Origin: JBCBWG01 sp039039985
Lineage (GTDB): Bacteria; Pseudomonadota; Alphaproteobacteria; Rhizobiales; Hyphomicrobiaceae
Length of the DNA stretch: 64,000 nucleotides
Assembly: GCA_039039985.1 (NCBI GenBank)
Contig: JBCCOV010000004.1
Location: 1-64,000, forward strand
Reading direction: 5' to 3'
Positions 8,322 through 16,742 of this stretch are shown here, in pieces. Below the pieces are notes generated by a model, which saw only the letters and a list, made by a program, of their open reading frames with translations, had not been told where the DNA came from and did not search any database. The translations under genes and the position numbers were made by a program. Each line of letters begins with the position of its first letter. Within the stretch, counting starts at the first letter, position 1.

Positions 8322-9242
8322 TCAGCTCAAGAGCTGAAACTTTGGAAAGCGGCGCTTGACGGTCTCGATAATATGCTGCGCGAGGCGTTCGAATTCCGCT
8401 TCGCGGGCAGACGTACTGCGCCATATGATGCCGATGGTTCGATAGAGCGCACGGCCCTTGAGTTCGACAGCTTTGACCGATGTGTCTTTGTTCAGCCGCG
8501 CATGAACATAGAGGCCAGGCAGGAACGATAGGCCCATGCCCATGCCGACCATCTGCAGGATCGTATCCAGGCTTGTTCCTTCGTAGTTGGTGAGCATGTT
8601 CGCGTCGAACGCGTTGCAAATGTCGTCAACCTGTTCCCGAAGTTGATGCCCGCTTTCGAGAGCAATGATGGAACGGCCCCGGAGATCCTTGCGTTCAACG
8701 TCGTCGCGCCCAGCAAGATCGCTGTCGCTCGGGACGACGAGAAAGAGAGGCTCGCGAAACAAGGCCATCGCACGTAGGCCCTCAGCGCGCACCGGTACGG
8801 GCATGATAATGACGTCATGGATGCCTTGCTCCAGGCTGTCGGGCAGACTGTGGGGCACGTCCTCGCGAACATACAACTTCAGGTCGGGGTGTGAGCGGTG
8901 AATGCGCGGGATAACTGTCGGCAGCAGATAGGGGCCGATCGTCGGCGTTAAGCCCAGTCTTATGGTACCGGCCAACGTGCCCTGCTGACCGGCGGCCACG
9001 TCCTTGATCTCTTGGACATCACGCATGATCCGGCGCGCGATTGTCGCGATGTCGGTGCCGACGGGCGTGAGCAGAACACGGGAACGACTGCGCTCGACCA
9101 ATTGCACCGCAAGGCTCTCCTCCAGCGCAATGAGTTGCGCGCTCAGTGTTGGCTGGCTGACACCGACTTGGGCCGCCGCACGACGGAAGTGGCGGTTCTG
9201 GTCAACGGCAAGCAGATACTCGAGCTGTCTGAGGCTTGGCAT
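8322..9242 (-). CDS. LysR-family regulator, OxyR-like but lacking the peroxidatic cysteine
   Basis: A 306-residue LysR-type regulator. The N-terminal helix-turn-helix reads LRQLEYLLAVDQNRHFRRAA and VSQPTLSAQL. Overall length and many segments follow OxyR, for example EGTSLDTILQMVGMGMGLSF against OxyR's ATSLETLRNMVAAGSGIT. OxyR has GHC199LRDQ...FC208; the aligned segment here is GHQLREQVDDIC. The peroxidatic Cys199 is thus Gln while the position of Cys208 keeps Cys. The protein therefore should not sense peroxide by the usual disulfide and may respond to a ligand. The ATG at 9242 is the family-like start. It is divergent from uspE-sbtA-sbtB, which it may control. Confidence 0.88.
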   Translation of the reverse strand: MPSLRQLEYLLAVDQNRHFRRAAAQVGVSQPTLSAQLIALEESLAVQLVERSRSRVLLTPVGTDIATIARRIMRDVQEIKDVAAGQQGTLAGTIRLGLTPTIGPYLLPTVIPRIHRSHPDLKLYVREDVPHSLPDSLEQGIHDVIIMPVPVRAEGLRAMALFREPLFLVVPSDSDLAGRDDVERKDLRGRSIIALESGHQLREQVDDICNAFDANMLTNYEGTSLDTILQMVGMGMGLSFLPGLYVHARLNKDTSVKAVELKGRALYRTIGIIWRSTSAREAEFERLAQHIIETVKRRFPKFQLLS

Positions 9243-9750
9243 GGATGTCTCCGAGACACACGTTTCGATGGTTCTGGTTGGTGGTTCTGGAACGTCATGC
9301 GTTGCCGGGCGCCGCCTGTACGGTCGCCTGGCCAAGCCTATCGAAGTTCTCTGTGGCGGGCGGATCGGGACGCAGCTACTGCTCAGGCGGATGTATTCGA
9401 TGCAATAGACAAATTCTATCAAAAGCAACGGTTTTTTGATGTTGAGCCTTCGAATGGCGGGCCCATATAACGGTGAGCGAACGGCTGATTGAGAGGGCTG
9501 TTGGACTGAGCCGAAAGAGGCAAAGCCGATAGCGGGGTCAAACTGACGGGCCTGGTGATGCGAAAAGAAGCCGTCGCAGAAATGGTTTGTTTTGAGATGA
9601 GACGCGCGTCACCAGGTCGAGACGGCGTTGGCTATCGTTTCTGGCGGCTGAACGTGACCAGCAGAGGCTCGTTGCCAACGCATTCGAGTTAACCAACCGA
9701 CGTCAAGCGTTGCGCATGGCGCGAACAAGAGGCTTGAGAGACAGCGAACG
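9243..9750. other. 508-bp gap between divergent LysR and uspE genes
   Basis: No convincing gene here. It must hold the promoters of both divergent genes. An imperfect 12-base inverted repeat (CCTGGTGATGCG at 9551-9562 and CGCGTCACCAGG at 9605-9616, one mismatch) could fold as a hairpin with a 42-base loop. I see no clear LysR T-N11-A box that stands out. Confidence 0.4.
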
Positions 9751-10686
9751 ATGCGCCGCTTCAAGAACATTCTGGCCGTCTACCACGATGACTTCGGTTC
9801 GGACGATGTCTTTACCCAATCCGTATCTCTCGCCAAAGCGAACAACGCACGGCTTACCCTCCTTGAGGTGATACCGGATCGCTATGCGACAACGGCTTGG
9901 GTGCAGGAACGCGAGAAGCGACTGAAAAGGCTCGTGCCGGCCATGCATGCGGCGGGGGTTGCAGACGCGCACGTGGCAACATGCGTTGGCACGCCGTTCA
10001 TTGAGATCATCAAGCACGTGTTGCGCAACGGGTATGACCTCGTGATTGCCAGTCCCGAACAGACGCGGACGGATCGCGGCTTTTACGCCGGAACAACGAT
10101 TGCCCACCTTGTGCGAAAGTCACCGTGCCCGGTTTGGAGCGTGAAGCCGGACAGTCAGGGCCATTACTCGCGCATCCTGGCATGCGTTGATCCGAAGACC
10201 GGTGACAACCCTGACGACAGCCTCGATATCAAGCTGCTACAACTTGCGAGTTCGCTGGCCGAGGCCAATGGTGCGGAACTCCACGTTGTTCATGCGTGGG
10301 AGGTGGAAGGCCCCGACCGCGATCGCTTGCGGTCTGAACTGCCGGACAAGACGCGTGAAGAAATCATGGAGAAACATCAGACGATGCATCGCGGTCGCGT
10401 GCAGCGCGTGATGGATCAACTGCCATCCTTCATGGTGGAACCGACGCTGCACCTGCCCAAGTCTGAAGCCCACGATGCGATCGTTGATCTCGTACGCGAG
10501 CTTTCGGTGGATCTCGTCGTTATGGGATCCGTCAACCGAACCGGCATTTCCGGTTTCTTTATCGGCAGCGTGGCGGAAGGGGTATTGACAAGCGTGCGGT
10601 GCAGCCTGCTTACAGTGAAACCTGAGGGCTTCCGAACGCCGGTTGTCCTCGACGACTATCCCTCCGAACGGGTTGGGTCTTTGTGA
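9751..10686 (+). CDS. uspE: Tandem-domain universal stress protein (UspE-like)
   Basis: A 311-residue cytoplasmic protein with two USP domains (about 1-140 and 150-300). The second ends in VVMGSVNRTGISGFFIGSVA and then RCSLLTVKPEGFRTPVVLDD, which closely follows the C-terminus of E. coli UspE. USP proteins help survival under starvation, oxidative or energy stress; UspE types can lack ATP binding. It begins the group uspE-sbtA-sbtB (131 bp to sbtA) and is divergent from the OxyR-like regulator. USP domains often sit beside membrane transporters they influence. An effect on SbtA is an inference from that pairing. Confidence 0.87.
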   Translation: MRRFKNILAVYHDDFGSDDVFTQSVSLAKANNARLTLLEVIPDRYATTAWVQEREKRLKRLVPAMHAAGVADAHVATCVGTPFIEIIKHVLRNGYDLVIASPEQTRTDRGFYAGTTIAHLVRKSPCPVWSVKPDSQGHYSRILACVDPKTGDNPDDSLDIKLLQLASSLAEANGAELHVVHAWEVEGPDRDRLRSELPDKTREEIMEKHQTMHRGRVQRVMDQLPSFMVEPTLHLPKSEAHDAIVDLVRELSVDLVVMGSVNRTGISGFFIGSVAEGVLTSVRCSLLTVKPEGFRTPVVLDDYPSERVGSL

Positions 10687-10817
10687 CGGTCGCTTGGGAC
10701 CTCCCATCATCAACGTGCTCCGGTATCTATGATCTTCAACTCGCGTGATCGCATGCCTGCCGATCGTATCTTGCTGCAACGATCCGGTTTGACGCGGTCG
10801 GTCATCTGGTACCCGAA

Positions 10818-11783
10818 ATGAGCGACATCTTCGCGTTGGCAATTGCCAACCTTACCTCGCCGATGATCCTGTTCTTCGGCCTGGGTATCGTAGCGGCCCT
10901 GGCAAAATCCGATCTCAGCATACCCGAAGCTGTAGCCAAGGGCATGGCGCTGTACTTGATGCTCGCGATTGGCTTCAAAGGCGGCGCGAGCGTGGCAGCG
11001 CACGGTGTGGATGTGACGCTTGCACTGGCGCTTGTCGCCGGCATTGCGCTCAGCGCGTTGATACCGGTGATCGCCTATCGTGCTTTGGCGCTGACGACGG
11101 ATTTGTCACGCGTTGATGCTGCTGCAATAGCAGGCCACTACGGCTCGATTTCCATCGTGACATTTCTCGCGATGACACAAGCGCTCCAAACTGCCGGTGT
11201 TGCGTATGAGGGCTACATGGTTGCGGTCGCAGCTGCCATGGAAACCCCTGCGATCATTGTTGCGCTATGGCTGGCCGCAAACGGAACCCGATCGTCAAAC
11301 CCCAACGCGGTGCGCGAAATCTTTCTGAATGGATCGATCGTGATCCTTGTCGGCGCATTTGTCATTGGCTTGATCACGGGAGAGGCAGGCCTGCAGTCGA
11401 TTGCGGCATTTGTGGTTGATCCGTTCAAGGGTGTTCTTTGTCTCTTCCTGCTCGACATGGGGCTGATTGCCGGGCGTGGGTTGCAAGGCGCACGCCACAA
11501 TCTGAAGCCGCCCGTTGTCGGCTTTGGCATCTACATGCCGTTGATTGGTGCGGCTTTGGGCCTGCTCGCCGGCAAGCTCATAGGGCTTTCGGTGGGGAGT
11601 ATGGCGCTGTTGACTGTCTTGTGCGCCAGCGCCTCATACATCGCCGTGCCGGCCGCGATGCGTCTGGCGCTGCCGGAGGCAAGACCCTCAATTTATCTGC
11701 CGCTCTCGATCGGCGTCACATTTCCATTTAATCTAACAGTCGGAATTCCCATTTATCTCTACTTGGCGCAAGCGATGCACTGA
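10818..11783 (+). CDS. sbtA: SbtA-family sodium-dependent bicarbonate transporter
   Basis: A 321-residue integral membrane protein of the SbtA family (Pfam Sbt_1, formerly DUF897), with about ten helices in two inverted halves. Family-like segments are ILFFGLGIVAALAKSDLSIP, LAIGFKGG, AAAIAGHYGSISIVTF and ASYIAVPAAMRLALPEARPS. In cyanobacteria SbtA imports HCO3- with Na+ and is inhibited by SbtB. It is somewhat shorter than cyanobacterial SbtA (about 370 residues), mainly in the central cytoplasmic loop. The next gene, 9 bp downstream, is the SbtB-like partner, which supports the assignment. In a non-cyanobacterium the real anion could be bicarbonate or another small carboxylate. Confidence 0.87.
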   Translation: MSDIFALAIANLTSPMILFFGLGIVAALAKSDLSIPEAVAKGMALYLMLAIGFKGGASVAAHGVDVTLALALVAGIALSALIPVIAYRALALTTDLSRVDAAAIAGHYGSISIVTFLAMTQALQTAGVAYEGYMVAVAAAMETPAIIVALWLAANGTRSSNPNAVREIFLNGSIVILVGAFVIGLITGEAGLQSIAAFVVDPFKGVLCLFLLDMGLIAGRGLQGARHNLKPPVVGFGIYMPLIGAALGLLAGKLIGLSVGSMALLTVLCASASYIAVPAAMRLALPEARPSIYLPLSIGVTFPFNLTVGIPIYLYLAQAMH

Positions 11784-11792
11784 GAGTTCAAG

Positions 11793-12104
11793 ATGCAGAC
11801 GTTTCCGAAAAAACGGATCGAGATCATGGTCGAAGCACCGCTGATGAGCCGTGTTTTAGAGATCCTCGATGAGCAGGGCGTCAGTGGCTACACCGTCCTT
11901 CCGGCCCTGGCAGGAAAGGGAAAGGACGGGAGTTGGCATCGAGATGGTCTGGTCGGGCGGGTCGGGTCTATGGTTCAGGTTCTCTGTATCATCGATGAAA
12001 GCCGGATCGACGACGTTCTCGCGCCGCTGTTCAAACTGGTGTCGCAGCAGATCGGGATTGTGAGTGTTTCCGATGTCCGCGTGATCCGCGCAGAGCATTT
12101 TTAG
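11793..12104 (+). CDS. sbtB: SbtB-like PII-superfamily regulatory protein
   Basis: A 103-residue ferredoxin-fold protein of the PII-like group. The fold starts KKRIEIMVEAPLMSRVLEIL, followed by a T-loop region (ALAGKGKDGSWHRDG) and a C-terminal strand ISVSDVRVIRAEHF-like end. Trimeric SbtB proteins bind adenine nucleotides such as cAMP and AMP and plug SbtA. The C-terminal redox loop with two cysteines found in some cyanobacterial SbtB proteins is absent here. Only 9 bp separate it from sbtA, so co-expression is expected. A generic PII-like partner of another transporter is the alternative but is less likely next to SbtA. Confidence 0.82.
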   Translation: MQTFPKKRIEIMVEAPLMSRVLEILDEQGVSGYTVLPALAGKGKDGSWHRDGLVGRVGSMVQVLCIIDESRIDDVLAPLFKLVSQQIGIVSVSDVRVIRAEHF

Positions 12105-12120
12105 GTTTGGCGGCCGCGCC

Positions 12121-12150
12121 ATCCGAGCATGTGCTGTCCACGGCTCGGAT
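12121..12150 (+). terminator. Hairpin after sbtB
   Basis: ATCCGAGC and GCTCGGAT form a perfect 8-bp stem with a 14-base loop just after the sbtB stop codon. No T-run follows; it may be a weak terminator or a 3' mRNA-stabilising structure. Confidence 0.4.
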
Positions 12151-12330
12151 CTTGATGATCGGAAAAACTGATCAGGGTTGCTGCCGATTCCGATTAGTCA
12201 AGCCGAAGCGTTTTCATCGAAAATTGTTGGGTACGACGTGGCGCGTGAGTCTGCGGCGCCATACCAGCCAACATGTGCCATCCGGCCAGTCGTCGGCAAT
12301 GACCGATCGATCATATTGAGGACCATCACA

Positions 12331-12657
12331 ATGGAAGCGCTCAATCAACTTATGATGGCCTTAGGGGCCTCGGCCGCGATCATCTCGTTGTTTACTGTTC
12401 TCCAGATCGTGACCCGTTCGCCATCGGTCCCAGGATGGTTGACGCACGCCTTTCCTGTCACCGTTTTGGCGCTGATCCTGACCATCGGGATGGCGGCATC
12501 GCTGTATGTTCTTGCTTCATCATTACAGCACTTCGTGCCAGGCGTGCTGGCGATTATCGGCACCTGTGTGGTACATCTGATGTGGGTTGCCATTTGCAGG
12601 ATGATGTTCCCAGTTGATCGCCCGGTTGTCGGATCCGCGGACCTGGCGGCCGCGTGA
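12331..12657 (+). CDS. Small membrane protein of unknown function
   Basis: A 108-residue protein with three predicted transmembrane helices (about residues 5-27, 37-63 and 66-90). The ATG at 12331 has GAGGA 8 bases upstream; a longer frame upstream lacks such support. No family is recognised. It lies 226 bp after sbtB on the same strand and could be co-transcribed, but the gap is large and a hairpin lies between. The short C-terminal tail (about 18 residues) is soluble. Confidence 0.55.
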   Translation: MEALNQLMMALGASAAIISLFTVLQIVTRSPSVPGWLTHAFPVTVLALILTIGMAASLYVLASSLQHFVPGVLAIIGTCVVHLMWVAICRMMFPVDRPVVGSADLAAA

Positions 12658-12744
12658 GGCTGTTGGCCGAAGCCACCACCGGGGCGCATGATCGTGGTAG
12701 GAGCATCAATGCGCTCCAGAGTGACGTGCCTCGGCAGGATGGGA

Positions 12745-13080
12745 TCAAGCCGAGGCATCGTTGTCCTTGAGCTGTGGCGAGAGCTGTCCCCAGGCGCACC
12801 CCGTTGCGAGATCGATTGCATCGAGCGCGTGTTTCAACTCATCCGGTTGCAGATCCGCCGAATAGAGATGGCAGATACTGTCAAATAGCTCGAGACGCAT
12901 CTCGGCAAGCCAGTTGCGGCCGTCCGGTTTGGTCCAGGCGGCCGCCTTCAATAAGGCAATCGTTAGGATCAACAGCGCGCTCACCGATCCCTCGTTGGTG
13001 TGCGAGAAAGAGAACGAGCGGCAAGATGGTGCCTCGAGGCGGTCGTTAAAGGTGTTGCGGTCGTACATATGCGGTTCCAT
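12745..13080 (-). CDS. Conserved-looking small protein, function unknown
   Basis: A protein of about 111 residues (ATG at 13080; a shorter start at 13068 has GGAA in a usable position). The middle holds a hydrophobic helix (SVSALLILTIALLKAAAW) and the C-terminal half is helical and acidic (LQPDELKHALDAIDLATG). No motif or family is recognised. It lies 170 bp upstream of the 3' end of the CHAT gene region and shares its strand, but it is downstream of that gene in transcription order. Coding is supported by frame length and natural residue composition only. Confidence 0.5.
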   Translation of the reverse strand: MEPHMYDRNTFNDRLEAPSCRSFSFSHTNEGSVSALLILTIALLKAAAWTKPDGRNWLAEMRLELFDSICHLYSADLQPDELKHALDAIDLATGCAWGQLSPQLKDNDASA

Positions 13081-13250
13081 CGTTCTGTGAGCGACGCTGG
13101 CGTGTCGCCGATCCCGGTCAGTTTCAGTCGGCAAGATGTGAACCGGCGTGGTGCGGTTGCGAATTGATAGTCGTTGTCGGGGATTGCGACGCGTTTCGGG
13201 CCGATTGCGTCTTGTGCGGTCTCGGACAGTTTCGCGCGGATACCGGCGGT

Positions 13251-16200
13251 TCAGCGGCCCGTCAGGATAAAGCCGCCCCAGTAGTAGGGATGCTCGAACG
13301 GTCGGTGTTGTGGGTCGTCGTCGGTGGAGACTGGCGGTGGCTCACCCGCATGCTGTGCGTGAATTGACGCGTCTGGTGTCTCAAGCATCCCAGCCGTGAA
13401 TCGCGTTTGCGCCACGTCCGTCAGTGACAACGACTGGCTGAGACCACGAATGGCCGCTGCATCAGCTGCGGCACCAATGACCGACGCAAGGAAGGCTCGA
13501 AGATCATAAACCGTTGCCGAACGCAGCCAGTGTTGTGCGGACTGCAGCGCTGCGGCCGGTCGCATGTTGCGGCCGAGATGGTTCTCGTAAAATCGCCCGA
13601 TGAGCAGCGCGGTTGCGCGATCGTCGACGGGCCATAACGTGGCGAGGACGCACGCTGCGCCATGCGCGAGAAACGACCCGGTCATGCCGATGAATTCATC
13701 CGGCGTGTGCTGCGCTTCATGCAATCCGGATTCGCATGCCGAAAGGACAACCATGCGCGGTGACGCTTGCTGTAGAGCTGCGAAAACGTCGCCCGCGCTC
13801 AAGCGCTCTTGCTGACGCAGGAGAAGTGCTGATGCCCTGGCATCGTCTTTGGCGAATTCCCCATGGGTACAAAAATGCCAATAGGACTTTGTCGCCAGGC
13901 TCTTGAGCACCGCGCCGCGTGTGGCCGTCTGGGAGTCCAGATAGTCTGAGGCCACGGGGTTGAAGTGCGTGGCGAGCATCGCGTGCTCGGCTTCGGCGAA
14001 TGCAAGGTCTTGGGTTGGATTGATGGTCGCTGAGAGTGACGGTGCCGTTGTCTCGCGCGATGCGGCCGTCGATCGCGCAAAGACATCCAGGCTCGGGGCG
14101 TATGCGACTTCGTATTGGTCTAGGAGACGCACACCGGTTCCCGGGTCTTGCGCCAGGCCGATCGGCAGGATGCCCAGGCCGCCGGATGGCATCACGATCA
14201 ACCGAGCACCTTTGGCAAGGCCATGGCCATCCAGAGTGGCGGTGAGGCGCGCGCCGATCAAGGTCCACAAGTCGTCGCCAACGGCGTCGGCCTTGGCGAT
14301 CATGTCGCGACGGCGGGTTGTGGCATCACGATCATCGCGCCCTGTCATGGTGGCGAGCCAGCCGTCGGTGCCACCTGGCGCCGAGCCATGAATGAATGTG
14401 TCTAGCCGCGTTGTCGTGAGTTCGGCGCAATGAACGACGTCTGTTGTCCGGGTCTCGCCGTTGGCGACCAGAACAATGAGCTTTGTCCCAATCGTCGTGA
14501 CGACCGGGACGACGATCGCACCGCCCGATGGGACCAAGTCCAGCGCTTGATCAAGTTTGCCTGAGCCGGTGTAGCGGGTGCGGACTGCAGGCGCGACGAA
14601 ACGGCCAAGCTCCGATCTTGAAGCGGCAAGAGCCTGAGCCGCATCGAGGCGGTCGGCACCGTGCGCGGCATTGGCGGCTTCGGCCTCGGCTTGGATTTTC
14701 TCGCGCAACGCAGCAAGGTTCTGGCGCTGCTGGTCGTCGAGGTCTGCCGCGGTGTAGGACATCGACACGGCGAGCTGATGGGCACGGCCTTCCATTGCCA
14801 ATTCAAACCCATCGTCGACGTCGCCCAGCGCCAGGGCTGCATAGGCCGCATCGGAAAACAGCGTGCCGGCGTTGGCGATCACTTCATGCGCGCCGCCATC
14901 GTCCATGGCCTGAGTGAACAACTGCAGAAACGCCACGCGCGACTCAGCCATTGCCGCTCGACAGTCGGAGAAGTTCTCCAGTTCCAAATGCGCATGGCCG
15001 ATATAGCGCGTGTTCAATAGAAAGCAACGCGGTGCTTCTGCCAACGTGCGGACATCGAGTGCGGACTGGTGATGCGAGATGGCGCGCCGGAGGTTATCTG
15101 CCCGGTCTCCGGAAATGCGTTCGGCGAAGATACAACCGAGATTGAGTTGTGCCATGGCCCAATTGAATGGGTCATGTTGCTGCGTCCAGATGCTTGTCGC
15201 GGCTTCCAGCGCAGCAATGGCGGCTTCGAGGTTGGCGGCCCGGTCGCCGACAGAACGGCACTTGTAGTAGAAGCCGAGGTTGTTTTGTGTGCGGGCCCAG
15301 TCGTCCGGATCGTTCTCTCGCGTATAGACCTGGAAGAGGGATTGCGTATAGGCGATCGCTTTTTCCAGATTGTCGTCGGGGTCACCTGCAATGCGATCGA
15401 GATATACCGCTGAAAGGTTATTGCGGATGGCCGCCCAACTCCGCGGATCGTTTTCGACCGTGGCGATGGCTTCGGCTTCCGAATAGAGGGTGATTGCCGT
15501 TTCCAGATTTGCGCTGGGATCGCCGCGACGGCGTGACAGATATGCATTTGCCAGACCGATACGGGACTGGACCCAATCGCTGGGCGCCTCCTCTGGCGTG
15601 CGCACGGTCAGCGCAGCCATATAATGGGAAATCGCGAGTTCTTTGTTGTCTGCAAAGTCGCCGGCGAGGCGCGCATAATAGGTGGCACCCATGTGGTGAT
15701 GGGCCGACGCCCAATGCCAGGGATGCGTGTCTGCGGACAGTAAGTCTAGTGCCTGGGCCGTATACTCCAATGCAGTTTCAAGGTTCTCAGAGCGGCTACC
15801 GGAAATGCGTTTGCGATAAGCGCTTCCCAACTTTAGGAGCGATCTGGCCACGTCAGCGGGATGCGTCTGGGCATTGTAGTGATCTGCTGCGTCGCGCAAA
15901 TGGTTGATGGCTGTCTCAACGTTATCAGACCTGTTTCCATAGACCCGGTCGAGATACGCGAAGCCCAACGCATTGCATGTTTCGGCGCGTTTGTCTGAGT
16001 GTGCTTGGTGGTTGGTTCGCAGCTGCAGCGCGCATGTGAGATGATCGATGGCCCGGTCGAGATTGTCTGCGCGATTTCCATCATGTGTGTTGATCAGAGC
16101 CTGGCCGAGGCCGTGGTGCAGGTCTGCTGAAACACCGGGATCGTCGCAGCCTCTCAGGTCCTCGCCTGCCGCGCACACCGCCCGATGGGCCTCAGCAGCA

Positions 16201-16430
16201 TTTCTGGTCTTGGTACCTTTGCGACGGTCGAGGTACGCAGCTGCGAGCTTCAAACGCAACCGCCCGCAGGCATGATTGCGCACGTCGGGGGCATCGACCG
16301 CGGGGGCTGCGTGGAGGTCGTCGAGCGCTGTCGTCAACTCACTCACTGCGACTTCGGGATCGTCCCACTGACTCGCAATCAGGGCATCAAGGTCGTCTTC
16401 GGACTGGTGCAAGCTTTTGCGAGACGTCAT
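13251..16430 (-). CDS. TPR-repeat protein with C-terminal CHAT (caspase-like) peptidase domain
   Basis: A 1059-residue protein from the ATG at 16430 (a TTG at 16463 would add 11). Residues about 60-480 hold nine units of about 46 residues with consensus Y-x2-R-x2-G-[DN]-x4-N-L-E-x-A-I, a TPR-type solenoid. A helical linker (about 560-600) leads to a CHAT domain (about 690-1045). The CHAT dyad is intact: His856 in HFCTHGEF and Cys899 in LSACESG, with GMTGSFLAHGAACVLATLWP after it. CHAT domains are caspase/separase-like cysteine peptidases; in Craspase (TPR-CHAT) the repeats hold the peptidase inactive until a trigger binds. No signal peptide is seen. It is divergent from an unknown protein gene at 16743, which could be a substrate, regulator or effector. 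Confidence 0.88.
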   Translation of the reverse strand: MTSRKSLHQSEDDLDALIASQWDDPEVAVSELTTALDDLHAAPAVDAPDVRNHACGRLRLKLAAAYLDRRKGTKTRNAAEAHRAVCAAGEDLRGCDDPGVSADLHHGLGQALINTHDGNRADNLDRAIDHLTCALQLRTNHQAHSDKRAETCNALGFAYLDRVYGNRSDNVETAINHLRDAADHYNAQTHPADVARSLLKLGSAYRKRISGSRSENLETALEYTAQALDLLSADTHPWHWASAHHHMGATYYARLAGDFADNKELAISHYMAALTVRTPEEAPSDWVQSRIGLANAYLSRRRGDPSANLETAITLYSEAEAIATVENDPRSWAAIRNNLSAVYLDRIAGDPDDNLEKAIAYTQSLFQVYTRENDPDDWARTQNNLGFYYKCRSVGDRAANLEAAIAALEAATSIWTQQHDPFNWAMAQLNLGCIFAERISGDRADNLRRAISHHQSALDVRTLAEAPRCFLLNTRYIGHAHLELENFSDCRAAMAESRVAFLQLFTQAMDDGGAHEVIANAGTLFSDAAYAALALGDVDDGFELAMEGRAHQLAVSMSYTAADLDDQQRQNLAALREKIQAEAEAANAAHGADRLDAAQALAASRSELGRFVAPAVRTRYTGSGKLDQALDLVPSGGAIVVPVVTTIGTKLIVLVANGETRTTDVVHCAELTTTRLDTFIHGSAPGGTDGWLATMTGRDDRDATTRRRDMIAKADAVGDDLWTLIGARLTATLDGHGLAKGARLIVMPSGGLGILPIGLAQDPGTGVRLLDQYEVAYAPSLDVFARSTAASRETTAPSLSATINPTQDLAFAEAEHAMLATHFNPVASDYLDSQTATRGAVLKSLATKSYWHFCTHGEFAKDDARASALLLRQQERLSAGDVFAALQQASPRMVVLSACESGLHEAQHTPDEFIGMTGSFLAHGAACVLATLWPVDDRATALLIGRFYENHLGRNMRPAAALQSAQHWLRSATVYDLRAFLASVIGAAADAAAIRGLSQSLSLTDVAQTRFTAGMLETPDASIHAQHAGEPPPVSTDDDPQHRPFEHPYYWGGFILTGR

Positions 16431-16742
16431 GGCTCGACCGATGTCGGTGTTCTTGCAAGACAATTGGCTATAAAGACTAATGAAGTTCGCTGCCGTGGCG
16501 CAACAACGTCATGCAACAGCAATGATCGGCAATAATCGGCAATTCGGAAGCCGCGTGCAAAGGCATATGCTTTCGTAGGCGAACCGCAATTCGTACGATG
16601 CAATGTGAAAACGAACTCAGCGCCGCGCGGCAGTTATCTTTCGGGCATCGGTTGGTATTCAAGCACGTGTGGTTATTGGCTGGTTGCCAAATGCTGTGTG
16701 GTGCCGGAATGATTGAAAGGTCCGGGCGAGGGGTGCGATAGC
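16431..16742. other. 312-bp divergent promoter region of the CHAT gene and its neighbour
   Basis: There is no gene in this gap. A tandem 10-base repeat lies at 16525-16544 and the stretch is less GC-rich than the flanking genes, as expected for promoters of both divergent genes. I could not pick out reliable -35/-10 pairs. Confidence 0.4.
16525..16544 (+). repeat. Tandem 10-bp direct repeat upstream of the CHAT gene
   Basis: ATCGGCAATA is followed directly by ATCGGCAATT, 9 of 10 bases equal. It lies about 95 bp upstream of the CHAT start, where a regulator could bind side by side; chance duplication is equally possible. Confidence 0.5.

Noticed and set aside
8322..9242. Calling the LysR protein OxyR
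   Set aside because: The residue equivalent to peroxidatic Cys199 is Gln, so the defining sensing chemistry is missing.
14950..16250. Regularly spaced repeats that could suggest a CRISPR array
   Set aside because: The periodicity is the protein-level 46-residue TPR unit of the CHAT protein; the DNA units are divergent and have no constant repeat with variable spacers.
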